DNA of 64,000 nt from Paragordius varius (lineage: Eukaryota; Nematomorpha): contig OZ176050.1 of assembly GCA_964247055.1 (NCBI GenBank), forward strand, positions 8,246,001 to 8,310,000, written 5' to 3'. The position numbers were made by a program, and so were the translations under genes. The notes under the pieces are model-generated. The model did no database searches. It was not told the origin of the DNA and worked only from the letters and a program-made list of their open reading frames with translations. Below, one piece after another: positions 46,063-61,000 of the stretch. How positions within the stretch are numbered: the stretch's first letter is position 1; each line of letters opens with the position of its first letter.

Positions 46063-49000
46063 TTAAGCATAATAATTGGGAGAAACAAGAAGATCAGATA
46101 AAATTTCCGATTGTTCATCCGTAAATTTTTGTTTATGTTCTGACCAATTATCCAAATGAGTTCGTTTAAAGTTGGCCATCGTTTTTCGTATAATTTGGTT
46201 TACGTTAAAACGATTTGGTTTTCTATAAAAGTATTAACGATAATAGAAAATAAAAAATATGTTCTATATTCATGATTTAACATGTATCCTTTGGATAAAA
46301 TAATACTTTTGAGTGGCCGTATGATAGGATGAGGTTGTTGTATTGTGCGCAATGTTAGATAATTTGATGAGAATGGATGGTAGAAAATGGGGTATGTCAT
46401 AAGGGAATGATTCCACTATAGCACACAGGCCAAGAATACCCGCAACATAAAAATTGTCTAAATTAGGTGTGACACGTCCTTGGTCAATACTTGTAATATC
46501 AACGTCTTTCTTGCTTCCGACATATATGGCAGATAACAAACTAGATACATTAAGCTCTTGTGGATGAATGTAGTAAAATCCTGTATAGTATATGAATGAC
46601 ATATTATAAAAAATAAGTTTGCATATATTTATCATTGTAGTAAAGTTTCCTTTCTTCTATTAAAAAATAATTGGAATGTTAATTAAAAACCAAAGTGTTT
46701 TTTGAATAGATAGATGGCTATTGTCAAGAAATGGTTAAATGTATTTATACATTTGGGAACACTCCGAATTGATTAAAAAAATAAATAGGTGATTTTTAGA
46801 ATTTTGAGTTTAATGTTTAATTGCAATCATAGATTGATCAATTTGATCTATGTCCTCCGAATTAGCATCTATTTATAAAATACTATAGCATTTCTATGTT
46901 TTCCACTAAATTTAATGATATAATAATTAACTTTATTGTTTTACTTATAAAACAAATTTTAAACGAAATTAATTAAAACAAAAAATCTACCGTTGTTTGG
47001 CTTAAGATCAGATTTTTTGCCCTGCCCAATAACAATAAGATAATTCATCATGTCGATATAACTTTGGGTGTTTAAGTGAAATTTTTGAATTTCTTTATTA
47101 ATGGTAGGATATAAGTTTGGTGGTTCTAAAGGAAAATATTTACAGCGCAAAAGTCCACTCAATGTATCTTTAGCCTTTTCTCTAACTTCAATAACTGGAT
47201 CTAAAAGACCAGCTACACAAAATCTCCAAACCATATGTTTCATGGAAACTATGTGATGAATGATATAAAAATTTACATTATGACAATTTCATTAAGTATT
47301 TTATTGGTAAAAATACAAAAAATAAATATCAATATGCAAAACAGAAATCATTATAATCATAGTAAAATTATCATTTTTAAGTGGTAGAATTTATTGTTAA
47401 TAACAAAAATATATGATTACAAGTTTACTTTATGAGGAATTAAATAAAAAAATATATTGAGATTAATTAGATGATAACAAACTTTGCTTGTTATTGTTTG
47501 ATTCAAATATTGCATTGCAAAAAGTCGTATCTCTCAACATTTGCCAAACCAGTGTCCGTGTTTTCCAAAATTTTGTGGTACAATAATCGAAAGCAAGAAT
47601 TTTCACCATTTTTTCATACATGTTTGCGATGTCCTTAGAATTCGCTATATATACATATAAAACAAATTGTTTACAAACAAAAAACAGATGAATATATATT
47701 TCAAAAAATTTAAATAATTAATACCATCGAGTAAAAGACAACGAGATATGTAATAACGAGTGGCTGAAAGTTCACGAGACCAAATGGGATCTTTGCTCTC
47801 ATATTTTTTTTCGGCATAAAACGAAAATGGTAGGAAGCCCAATGTAAACTGGTTGATTGGATGGAAAGCCTAATTATATTTTGTAAAATCATATACGCAT
47901 TTCTTTAACAAATTATCAAAATCGCAATCAAAAATATTTTTTTAGTATAATCAAACAAAATATAAAAGTGTAAAACCTCTTGCAATACGGTATTCAATAC
48001 CCTATGAAAAATTTTGATTGCCAGTAAAGATCCATCATCTAATGTTGTTATACTGTTAAGATTTGATGATTGTTTCGCATCTAACATTAAATAATATATT
48101 GATACGACCAATTTAAGTAAAAAAACTGTAAAGAAAAATATTTGCCAACCCGTTAAAAATTTATTTTCAGTCGATAAATCAATTTGTTGGATAAGGTAAT
48201 CAAAATAGTTCATAGCGTTTGATATATTTTGTTGTGATATCGGATCCATACATATTTGATACAAAAGTGATGGAAGTAAGGGGATATTCATATATTTTTC
48301 CCATAATTTACCTAATTAGTAATATATAACTAAATTTTCAAGTTGGCTGTTAGGAACCCAAAATGACGTATGCAACATAAATTATTTTGTTTTGTTAAAA
48401 TTATCAAGCGCGTATAAATTATTTTACCATTAGTGTCTTTGTCAAACATATCTTGATTCAAAAAGGGTAGGGAAAGGATTTGAGAAATAGCACCTTGAAG
48501 ATTCTTAGATCTAGCGTTGTAATGAAAACCATTACGTTCATTACTTAAAATACGGCATTCCAATATATCTATATTTAGAGAATTATCATTTATAGTTTTT
48601 GACCGCTGTAAATTATCCGCTAAATGCTTAGCAAAACTAGTGACCCATTTATCTTTTGAAGTGTTAGCGCCTCCAAATGAAGAATTATTAAACGCGACAG
48701 AGTTAATTTTAGGGAAAAGAGAAATGATCGGTTCAACCAATTCGGGGTAAAGTGGATTTAACTTCCAATTAAATTCGATAAAAAGCTCAAAAATAATCTT
48801 TAATGTGTAACTAACGTTAAGTGTTGACCAAACATGAGACAAATTAGTTTGTATTATTGGTGGGAATTGGTTATTAATTTGGTTTTTTGTATCTTTATCT
48901 AATGGATCCGCACTAGAATTAGCTATTAATTGGGCTTCATCATCTGTATTGATTACCATGTCATCTAAACTAATCACGTCAGAAGTTGGATGATTAGGGA

Positions 49001-52000
49001 TGATGACGTATGGAGATGTGTAACTTGGAGTCTCCATAAAAAAGGATTGACACAATTCAGTAAAATAATCCAAAAGCCAATATATGTGTCGAGGATCCCG
49101 ACTTTCACATCCAACGCCGAAACAGGGTCGCCAAAATTTGAAATTTTCCGGTGTTAAACCTACAAACACGATTGAAAAATTGAAAAATTAAATATGACAT
49201 ATATGTTTTACAACAAAAGTATGTTTTTAAAAATAATTTATTTACCTTTAAGAATACACTCAGTTAATAATTCTTTGTAACGATGAAAAAATGTAAGGGT
49301 GTGATCCAATGGCCAATACTTTGTGGCTCTTAACCAACCTGCAAATATTTCGGCGGCTAAGCAATGAATGCTTAATGGGACGAGTGAGGCTTTACCTTTA
49401 CCAACTGAAACACTGCCATTAATAATTGTCCCATCTAAAAAATCCATAAATCCATTTTAATCAAAAAAAATATTATAAACAGATGGATTATATTATTGAA
49501 TTACCAAAACTAATTGAATCGTCTGGGACATCCAATTGTTCGAAATCCATATTATCGTTATGCTCAACATTACTCGTTTGGCTTTTAGGAGATGTTTGAT
49601 CTGATTTATTCTTTAACGCATTTTCAATTATCATTTGAATTTCTGTGTGAGTTATAGGGCCAGCATTTTGAGTTCTGTTTGTCAGTATATTTTGGATTTC
49701 CTTAGCATTTTCGGATGTTATACTATAGTTTTTCAACAAATCTAGTGATATATCATCGGTCTCTACAAAACTATCAATGTGTTCATGATTGCGCGTTTGT
49801 TCATTTTCGCTTTCCGCAGAAATGTTTGAGAAATTATCTTCGATATGGCTATCGCCATTGTTACTATTATCACTAGTTTTGTCATTGCCAGCAGCGCTAT
49901 TTACATACAATAGATTTTCTGCTATCCAATCTAAGTAGTGTTGAGCAAGGGACGGACCAGCGTTACGAAAGAGACCCTTAAAAAAATTAACCCTTAATTC
50001 GTCAAATTGGATATCCGTATCTTCAGAGGTATGTAAACTGGACAAAAGAGTCTTTATGGCCACTGACTGGGAACAGATGCGGTATATTATGGACCATGGA
50101 TTTTCTGCATCGTTCAGTGACTGTTTTAATAGGACATTAATATAACAAAATTAAAACTTTAAACAAAATATTGGCAAAATTCACAATTTTATGAAAAAAA
50201 ATACTTTAGAAACGGTATGATAGGGTTTATTGTAATATGCTTGAAAGTTTTTGTCAATCAGTGAAGTATCCATAATTGGTACCATCATGTCAAATGAATA
50301 ATCATCCCTTTCCCATTGCTGGAAATCAAGTAACGGGTTTAATAGATTATAGTAAATAAGGCCTCCTTTGTGTACATAAATATTGGGTAAAACATTCTTA
50401 TTTTCTGTCCTAGGATAAATACTATAATTCTGTAGTATATAATCATCTTTAATCGTACATCCGTATTCAGTGGATGCCTTTTCCTTGCCCCCCACGCGGA
50501 TAACAAAATTCTTTTTGCCATAAAAATTGGAGCTGGGAAACTTTAACAGCCTAAGTATACTGCTACAAGTAGAGAGATAAAGACTTCGTATAAGTGAAGA
50601 CTCATACACCGCACTACTAATTATGCCTTGGAAATAAAGGCTAACACAGGCATTAGACAAGGGATGTTCCCTAAACATAGCCATATCCGCTAAAACATGC
50701 AGGGCCACAAAATTGTATCGCCAATTTATGCCTGTTTGTCCGGAGGAGAGGAGGTAATTAAGAATAAACCGTTCAAAATTGACAAACAATGTATTATCCG
50801 TGGCGTATGGGATACTTATAACGGCATATTCTTTCAACCATATTGGATTATCGTTACTGGTATTGGTAACATTTTTATCCCCCTTCGTTCCATACAAAAT
50901 GGGCAAAAAATTGATTTTATATACGGTTTGAGCAATTAAATGGGTATCATCATTGATTTGATTAGCAACAATGTTGTGTAAATTGTCATGTGCAATGATA
51001 TAATTGGTATCGAATTTTGTTGTCGGACATGGTGTCATAAGAGCAAGTAATTCAAACACATCACAGGGAACACAATATTGACTAAAACATTTTTTAATAT
51101 TATGATAGGTATAAAAGTAAATATGTTAACTACAATTAGATATACCATAAAGCGATTTTTCTAACACAAAAAAATCATTCCTAAATATACAATTGTTTAA
51201 TTATCATAAACCATTTATTGACGCAACTTAGGCGCGGATTAATGTATGAATTAGTCCAAAATCACGATTCATGTAGGCCATAACAAACATAAATACTCCA
51301 AATCATAATTATACTATTAAATAAAAAGCATTCCCTAAAAAATAATGTAAATTTTTTTAATAATAATAAGAGTAGATAATTGCTGGTTGTTTTTAACACA
51401 AAGCCTATTAATTTCCGTACATTACATTAATTCCAAAAGCTTTAGGATAGCTATTTCAATGAAATTCTAAACTTTGAATTCGGTTCCAAAAAAAAATTCA
51501 AAGAATAAACTGAAATAAAAAATATCAATCTATTTATACTTGTTTAACCTCACTTTTAACATTGATTTGATAAGAATATTGTAAATAAAAATTATCGAAA
51601 AAGTAGACATATGGTTATATATTTATATTTTTGAATATATAATTACAATGTACATGATATTAAACTTTATAATTTTAATAATTAATTCGATCCCTGTAAA
51701 ATTCTCAACCCTGTTCTTAACCCTTTTCTAAGAGCCAAAAGACTAAGATGGGCTGGTCATCATCGTAGACCTCCAGATAATTATATCAATATAATGGTGT
51801 CTTACAACCGAGCTCAAAACCTGTTAGACCCTTCAAAAGCTGGCTAAGTACTATATATATATGATGACGGAGGCCAAACTAAAAATAGCAGCAATTGAAA
51901 AACAACACTAAAAACTTATCTCATTCAGCTACCTTCAATTTTGAAGATCAACAGCTTTGATGATATTAATGATAGTTACAATGTATCAAAATAATAAGAT

Positions 52001-55000
52001 AATCAATAAATGTTACAATATGAAACCAGAACCATTTCTTTTGCAATAATTTTATGACCAAAAACATTTGGTTTAAAACGGTTTTTTTCGTTGAACATTA
52101 ATCAAATCAGAATCACATACAATAAAAATGATAAGGTTATGGTTCCCACCATCCCTAATTTAAAATAAAATCTTTTTTTAACAAAAAAACCTTTTTAGAT
52201 TTATGAAAACTTCCTCCAATACAATGTCAATAGTGTCGTCAAATAAGTCAATTAACAGATTACGTTCTGGTATAGGGATAGCAAATAAAAGTCTCCATAT
52301 CATACAGTTATCATCAAAATAATTTGTAGCACCCAAACTGTTGGTCCAATCATCTTTGTTGTGGTTGGATGAATTTATACCTAATATTATAAAAAAATAA
52401 TTAATTTTTAGCCAAATATACATAGAATGTGTAAAATGTTAACATCCAGTTGTAACTTTTTTCAGATTCATTTTTTATGATAGGGTGAACAATGGACTTT
52501 TATGGACCGGAAAAAAACTTGTCATTTGTGAACATTGGATTCGTACTTAATTTAAAATGAATAAAAATATGCAGATAAACTTAGAATTTATGCAGACTTT
52601 TCACGTACAAAATATTAAATAAACACGCATATTACTTATAATCAATGTCCACTTTATTTTCATTAGCATGATATACATAAATTTTTACTTAAGCAAATTT
52701 GAATTGATTAAAATTTTTTTTAAAACAGAAATAATAACCTTTTTATAGCTTTAAACAGAATCAGTCCTTTTTGTACGATATGCAGGATAGCTCAAAAAAA
52801 TAATTTTATTTCTAATATTTTATCAACTATGATGGGTTGTAAAAAAATTTTTATGAGGTAAAAATAGCACATAAAAATTAGTCCTGTTATAAAATAAAAA
52901 ACAGCGAAAACGGCTATTTCGACGCTGAAAAACAAATACGCTATCGAAATTAAATATTTTCAAAAATGCTTTTTGAGGAAAAAAATCTAGTTTAATATAT
53001 TTATGTACGATTTATATTTTGTTATCCAACAGCAATTATATATATCAAGCAGAAATAATATTATTTTTATTTTGATCAAAAAGGTTTCACAAAAAGAGTA
53101 AGGCAAGGGTCAAAAAGGTCTGCAATTTTTATAATGAAAAAATCGTTTTAAATAAAACACTAATTAACAAGGATGTACCATCTGTAGGTTTAGCAATCGG
53201 ATAAGCTCTGGAATATCCTTTAATTAAGCCATACAAAGATTCAGCAATAAGTTCAAGTTCTAAAGCGGAAATATTCGGGATTTTCTAACATAAATAAATT
53301 AATGACTTATGGTAAGCAGATAAGCTACATAGTCTGTTCAACTTCAAAATATTTTTGAAAAGATAAAACTATTTCCAACTTGTTATTTATATAAAAACTT
53401 AAAAACGCTATAATTTTTTATGCAACATTATCAAACAAGGCATAGGCCATTAAACACAAATCATTACCAGCTTACATTTTTTTAATAAATATAACATTAT
53501 TTGTATTGTAAAAAAATCAATAATGGATGAATTAATATAATATATTTTTACCGACGTTATATGGTTTTGAGTTAACTCTGAATAAACGTTTTCCGTATTT
53601 GGATCTAGGTATATGCACAACATATTTGGTTGCTCAAATTTGATTGCCACATAAGTGTATACCCAATTCAAAACGAATTTATGGGATGGACCTGGCCATT
53701 TAGTCATCATAGAATCCAAAAGTTTGAGTGCTTTAACACACACTCCTCGATAAGCAATACTTACAGATATCTGTAGACGATAATCAAATAAAGTTAGTTC
53801 TATAAAAATATTTTAATATTTATGAGAAACAACTAATTTTCATCTTTTTATATTTTAGCCTACAACTACAGTTGCACAATATAATATAACATCCTATAAA
53901 ATATATTAATCAAAAAAACTTTTAGCTCTTAAATTGTTTTGATTAGATAACTATCGATATTAATTCTCAAGATATCTCGAAAAATAATAGTAAAGTATTT
54001 TAAATATCAGCCATCTTCTTCCATCCTTATTTGTCAAGGTACTGGCTTAAAATATGTTAATTCCATTCTATGGCGGTAGTTTCCAGATATTTTTTATAAT
54101 TTAGAGTGGATATAGTATTAATTGATCCTATCTATGTATACCCTTTGGATAAACCTATCAAGTGCACCATTTTAGTGGTATTTGTTACGGCATTGTTTTT
54201 TTTCAAGCTATAATTCTGATTTCAATATTCACCAGTTTGATGAAATTTAAATGGAAACAGCATATATCGACACGATTTAAAAACCTAACTTAGATATTTT
54301 GAAGACAAAACGTAATGTTATTGTTTTTTCACATTTATCATTTTCTCTTGAACAAAGTTACGACTCATTTGATTTAAATATAATTAGATTTAGCTTAATT
54401 AACCATATAAAAATAAGCTATTCTTTTGTATATTTGAAAAGTTAAATGGGGAAAACATATACCCTTAACAAATCGTTCATAATAACAGCATGCCAGGGCG
54501 TCAAAGATTCCGGTGATACATTATCCATAAATTTTGAGTCCAAATGTTTGCAACAATAAATTTCATGTTGCAATTGTGCTCTAAGAGCATATGCAAAACG
54601 TGGTAAAAGTTTGGGATACCGGAATTTATCTCCAAAAAATGTTTTAATGTGTTTGTATGTTTGTGACCTACAGTTAAAACGAAATGTTAAATTATGTTTA
54701 ATGTAGAATAGAATAACATTTAATAAGCAGTATGATAAATTAAATATTATATAATAACATATGTTTATTAATTAGAGAAAAATGAACAAATTAAAATATT
54801 AATATTAAAATAACACCACACTTTGCCTCCAAATCGCTTGAATAGTATCCTCGGTAGAAAAGAATTAGTCTATAGGAATTTATAGCATAACCCAAAGATA
54901 TATAATCATCATTTGTTGATTGTGTGGATTTCGCACTAAATAAGCAGCGTTTATAATAAAAAAGTCCATTAAATAAAAAGCAACAAATATCTTTTTTCGT

Positions 55001-58000
55001 CAAAAGCCTCTAAAAATATATTTAACATAGACCTAAGATTACACCATTCAATACCGCAAACGTTTAAAAGCTTAAATCATAAAAAATATATTTTAACAAA
55101 ATGATGCTATATACAGTTAATGTTTAATAAGATTACTTTACAACCTAAAATAATAATAGTTTGATAAAATGAAGATTTCATAAGATTTAAATGTTACTTC
55201 AATCCATTATCAGTATCCGTATTTACAGATTGTGACTCGATTATATTCGTTGTGCCATTGTTTTCCAACAAAAAATAATTGGCTAAAAAGGTGTGAATGG
55301 CATTGCATAATTTCATGCGAAAATCGCTAAAACCCAATTTTCGCAACAGCTTTGTGGTAGCTGGTTTGGATAAATAATTGGTGGCCGTTTTATTTGTTCC
55401 ATTTTTTGAGTCTGTACTTTGTGAGCTTTCATCAATCTCCATTGATTGTGTTTCAGTATCGTTGATAAGGGGTGTGTTGTTGCAAGATGCCTCAATGATA
55501 CACGTATTAATATATGGGTATGAAACTAGGGCAAATCTTTGCGTAGATACTTCCAATGCTTTTTCCCAAAATAATTGAGCCGTATTACAAATTTCTACAT
55601 TGAATTTATCGGCTTCAAATATGGCAAATGGTCCTAAATCACGGACTCCGGTTAACACATCTTTTGCGGCAGATGTTTGATGGCTTAAAGGGGCACATAT
55701 ATAACCACAGCCAATTATAGACTTTTCTATGATGCAAAAGGCCCGTCTCATGTGTTCCTTATAACATGATGTACCCTTTGGATTATTATTTTTGTGTGAA
55801 AATTGTCCAATATAATTGATACATGGTTCAACATAAAGCTTAATTAGTGAATGTACAAAATGTAATCCTGTTTCGGTGGGAACGTTCCATTCTAATTCCA
55901 CCTAAACAAAAGGGTATAAAATATGAGATTTCAAATTAAATAAAAATTAATTTTGTATGTAATTTTACCGTAATAAAATTAAGAAAGTTATACCTCATTG
56001 AATTTATAAAGTTTGCTCCAAAGTTCGAAAGGTGCCTTAGATGTGCTATTATCCGGTTTAAAATCCTTTTGTTGAGTGATAAAATATTTCCAATCCACCG
56101 GGTTCAAATTTTTATAATCTTTGATGTATATTTTGGTCAGCGAAGACATAATGTTTGCCAACAAGTCAACAAATATTTCAAATATTTCGGTGGGTATTTC
56201 AAGGAAAGGGGATTTAGCATTGCTGATATCTTTCCCCAGAAGGTTAATCTGATAAAAAAATTGTGGATTTACAAAAAAAATAAAAATTTACCATAAATTT
56301 TATTAATAACTTATTTTAATAGAGTAATTAGTGTGAAATCCTAAAATTATGTTTGAAAATACTTTCAATCCCAAATCCAAAATATTAAGGAAATCATTTT
56401 CATACACCAAAAGGACTTGGGTACCAGTATTCTTTATAGTGTGAGATAACAGATGGGCATACCAGACAAGTTCTGGATCTTCTTTACGCTCATAATTATT
56501 ATTTGAATCTAAACAAGGATAAGAAATATTTCACATGCTAGTATAAATCCAAACTTATACCTTAAAACTAAACCTATAAATGGAAGGGAAAACCTGGGTT
56601 TATTTAATTTAAAAAGCATCAAAAAAAGTCATAACCGGATTTTAATATACAAAAAATACATAGGTTACAACTACATATAATACATTAACGGTTGATGTGT
56701 AAATTGTTTTAATCATTTCTTACTCTATAATTGGTGAATTTATATTCGAATCATAAGGGATTAATAATACATGCTAAATTATTATAACAGGAATATAATA
56801 TCAAGCAATAAGTTAAGCAGCCTGCAAAAGCACCTAATTCAAAGTCGTTTAGTTAAGAAGTTATTTAGTTAACGTGTAATCAAGATAATTTTAAATTAAA
56901 ATTTAATTTATAATCAAATCGATTATACTCGAGTATCCAGTGTTCAACAATTGTTTGACCCTTGCAATCAGATATGTAATTATAATCGGAAAACTAATTT
57001 CAACGTTGGAAATGCAAACACCAAGGCAGAGGTCTGCAACTATTTCAAGTGCTTGTTTTGACGAGTATAATATATCTAGGGTAAATATATATTTTAGTTT
57101 AATAATGTACTAAGTAATTATCGGAGTTAATTGCATTTAATCATTAGATTCCATCAATTCAATATAAATACTCTAACAAACATAATTTGATTTAAATAAA
57201 TATTACCAAAATATAAAATAGCATCGTAAAAAAATAATTTAACTCAACATAAACATGGTAATGTAAATACTTTTCAGACGTGTCAATACATATTCTACTG
57301 CCTCTTTGTATAGATCCGTGGAACAATGCCTAAGAACTGTTTCGATACCCCCTATATATAAAGGTTGTACATTAATGGGTAAATTTAATGAAAAAATACA
57401 TTTATTAAAACACAATTTTATAAATATTTACAATATTTAAAAAAAAATTTTAAACATATTTTAATCAATCTACTTTTTAATATATAATCTTTGGCTTCAT
57501 ATCGATAGATTTCGATACTGTATATATATTCAGTAATATCGAAAAAACATCAAACACAATATTTTAAAGTAGTAATATTAATTTATTTAATGAATAATTA
57601 TTCAGCTTTACCCCAGATTTATATATCTAACACTCTTTGTATTCAAGAAAAAACCCATTATATCCAAATTTAAAAATCAAACTCTCTAATATTCAAGAAA
57701 CCCATTACATTTGTCAGGGAAAATGACTGACTTTAAAAGTTATTATCAAAGATTCAGACAATGTAAAACTATGTAATATACCCATCATAGCTAAGCTTAA
57801 AGACGTTTCATCAGCATTCCTTAGAGTTTGAACGTTGGTACCTCCCTTAAGTTCTTCCATAGATTGGCCCGCCATGGTAGAGGTTGTCCCACCCGCTGAA
57901 ATAAAACCGCCATAATCAAACGATGAATTATCCAAACTGTCGGCAAGTTTAAAGCATTTATCCAACAGGTTGAATAAAAACGTGCGAAACATATCACTCG

Positions 58001-61000
58001 AAGCATGTACAAATTCAATCACCGTGCTAATAAATATAAATACAATGTAAAGATAGCTAATGTTTCAAGTAGGTGCAAAAGTTTGAGTTGATGGTTTAAG
58101 AATTACCCATCCCACCTTCTTTCCTAGTAACCCCGATTAAGGGAAAAAATACATAGCTCAATTAAAATGATATTTAATTAATATTCAGTTTTTTTAATAA
58201 TATATTATAATATTTTATATTCTAGAATATTTAATAAACATCCAAAAGTTATAATTAAACTACATTAATATAAAGAGCGCTTAAATGTTCTTCTTTATAA
58301 AATGAGAATGATAATAACCTGGAATGTTTATTCTCATCGTTGTGAAAGTATGGATGATTGGATAAATCGGCAATCGGTGTAAGGGAAGTGAGAGCTGATA
58401 TAAGCATGAGCGAAGCCATACTTTTAGGAGGGTCATTCGGATCGATCCCTACTACCGATTGGTTTAAAAGTTCAAAATATTGCCTTAAAATATTTTGACT
58501 AGCATCTAATATACATGAAAAAATCAGTTAAATATAGATCCTAACAGGCTTGGGTAAAATATCATCAACTTAAATTAGTCCTTAAAAATAAACACATATC
58601 AGCAAAAAACAAAGGTTTGATTTACAAAGCCGGCATACGTCCCATACTCCTGTATGGTAGCGAGACGTGGCCGATGACAGATTCAATCGAGAAAAAACTA
58701 ATGAACTTAGAAAAACGGATACTAAATTTATTCCAACCCAATAAGTCAAATTCAAATTTACATCAACTGAAATCGAACCTTTAAATGTCATGCTCAGAAA
58801 AAATAGGCTTAGATATTTCGGACACATCAAACGTGCTCCAGAATAATGGACAAATAAAATTTTATCCCTACATCCCGAAGGTTACAATCGCAGGGGCAGA
58901 CAAACATTTAACTGGGAAAAAACAATAAATAATGATTTAAGTGTTGCCAACATTGATGATAACGCCTGGCAGGATCGCAAATATTACAGACAGCTTCTAT
59001 ACGGATACAATGGCTAGCCATTACACAAAGACGATACGATATAAAAAGTTTCAAAATTAAGTTAAATTGGTAAATATATGATAGGTCATTTAAAAGCAAT
59101 GAATTCGTTAAATGCAATGATGGACCGTCAAAAATACAAATTATCAACTTGTTTAAAAATGTCATACCCATTATAAATAATTGGTATGTTTTGTAAAAAC
59201 CTTAATTAAAATTATGTCTGATTGATTTATTAACTAAAATGATTAATGTCGTATGTAAAACAAACCAATATCTCCAATATTCCAATCCTCAGTGTCGAAT
59301 TCTATCGAATTGCTTATGTTTAATACATTTTTTTCGGTTGTTGAGCTTTGAATTGGAGATGGAGGAGGACTTAACAAAATGCTACGAAGACATTTGGACA
59401 GAGGCAGGCAAATAATTGAGGCCGCAGCTAAACAAGATTTTAACCTGTGCGGTTCCAACACAATTTCAAATGCATTTGATATAGTGTTTAAAAGTTCAGG
59501 TAACATGAGATGTGGTGCGAAGGAAACAACTGTCTTAAGCGACACTTGTATGCTTCTACATAAAGAAAAAGGAGAAAGATAAATATATTGATTTAAAACA
59601 ATATTTGATTAATTTCAAATGTTTTCGAATTATCGCATTTAACCGAAAATATACCATTTATAATTCAAATTCACCCTAAAAATAAATTATTTGCTTTCAG
59701 GCTAATATAACTCATCATTAATATGAAATAAATTTTTACTACATAGTTGATTATTTTTTCAGCAGTATATTAATTTTAAACAGAATTTTGTATTTTAAAA
59801 ATATTAAAAAATAAAGGTAATTTTAATCTTAAAAAAACATTAATTATTTTAATTTTGAACTGTAAATGGTATACATATTTTTTTCTTTTAGTTCAAACCA
59901 CGAATGTCAACACAAATGGCTTCGCGGACCGGATTGATAAATTTAATCTTTATCTTATTTAGTAAAGCCAAATTTTGAAAGCGAAATATTTTCGAAATTA
60001 TCATTAAGGTTCAATGGAAGTCAACATTTTTTTATTCTTTTTAAACATTCTTTGGTAAAATTTCGCAATCCGAACAAAAAATCAATACAAGCCGTGTTTG
60101 CTAGACATTTCTCCATTAAAAGTATTTAAAAATTATACGCTAATAATTATAATTTAAAAATTTACCTGTAATGATGTTTGTCAAAAAGTAAAAGCATTAG
60201 AAGAGGTTTTACAGCTGCGACGAATGAAACAATCTGCGCATTAGTCAATCGTGCCTCAACCGGTACAGGTGTTTCCCATTTAAACTTTTTATTGCGTTCA
60301 TGATATAATCGGTTTTGCATGCACGTGACTAAAGAATTAATCAACTTGACTAGGGAACCTGTCCATTTACCTAACGAAAATAGAAAATCATAGAAAGATA
60401 ATTTAGATTAATTCAAATATTATATAGCTTTTAAATTCTCTAAAAACACTAATGTTAATACTGAGAACCATATATACATGTACCAAATTTATATTTTAAT
60501 ATTTTTGCGCTGTTAGAATATTGCACATAAAAATTGATGAAACTAAATTCCTAATTAAATTATTGATTGCGTTTATTAGAAAGCGTTCAATTTATAAATA
60601 GGATCATGAATAAATAAATTAAAATAATATTAAATTTATCAGTTTTTCTTCCAGAAAGAGAGCGTTTTTACTTGCCGATTACCTAATTAAAACGGTTTTC
60701 AGTGCAATTAACAATAAATGCAAATAAATTATTATACGTACACAAAATTTGATGATAAAACAAATCAACCATCTATATCAGTGGTACTCATCAAAATTTT
60801 TTTAAATTGCAGCATAAAACATTTTTCATGCCTCAAGGGCTATAATACCTATGTAAATTTCATTACCATTTGACACATTTGCAAAATGTTATACTCTAAA
60901 ACGTAAAACAATTTAATAAATGATTCAGGGCCATAAAAAAGCACTTTTAGGGCCGCGGCTTTAGCAACACTGATCATATCAGTAATACTCAAACCGCGGA

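Noticed and set aside
50697-50939. 80-codon plus-strand frame opposite a PSME4 exon
   Set aside because: It is the antisense shadow of a clearly conserved PSME4 exon.
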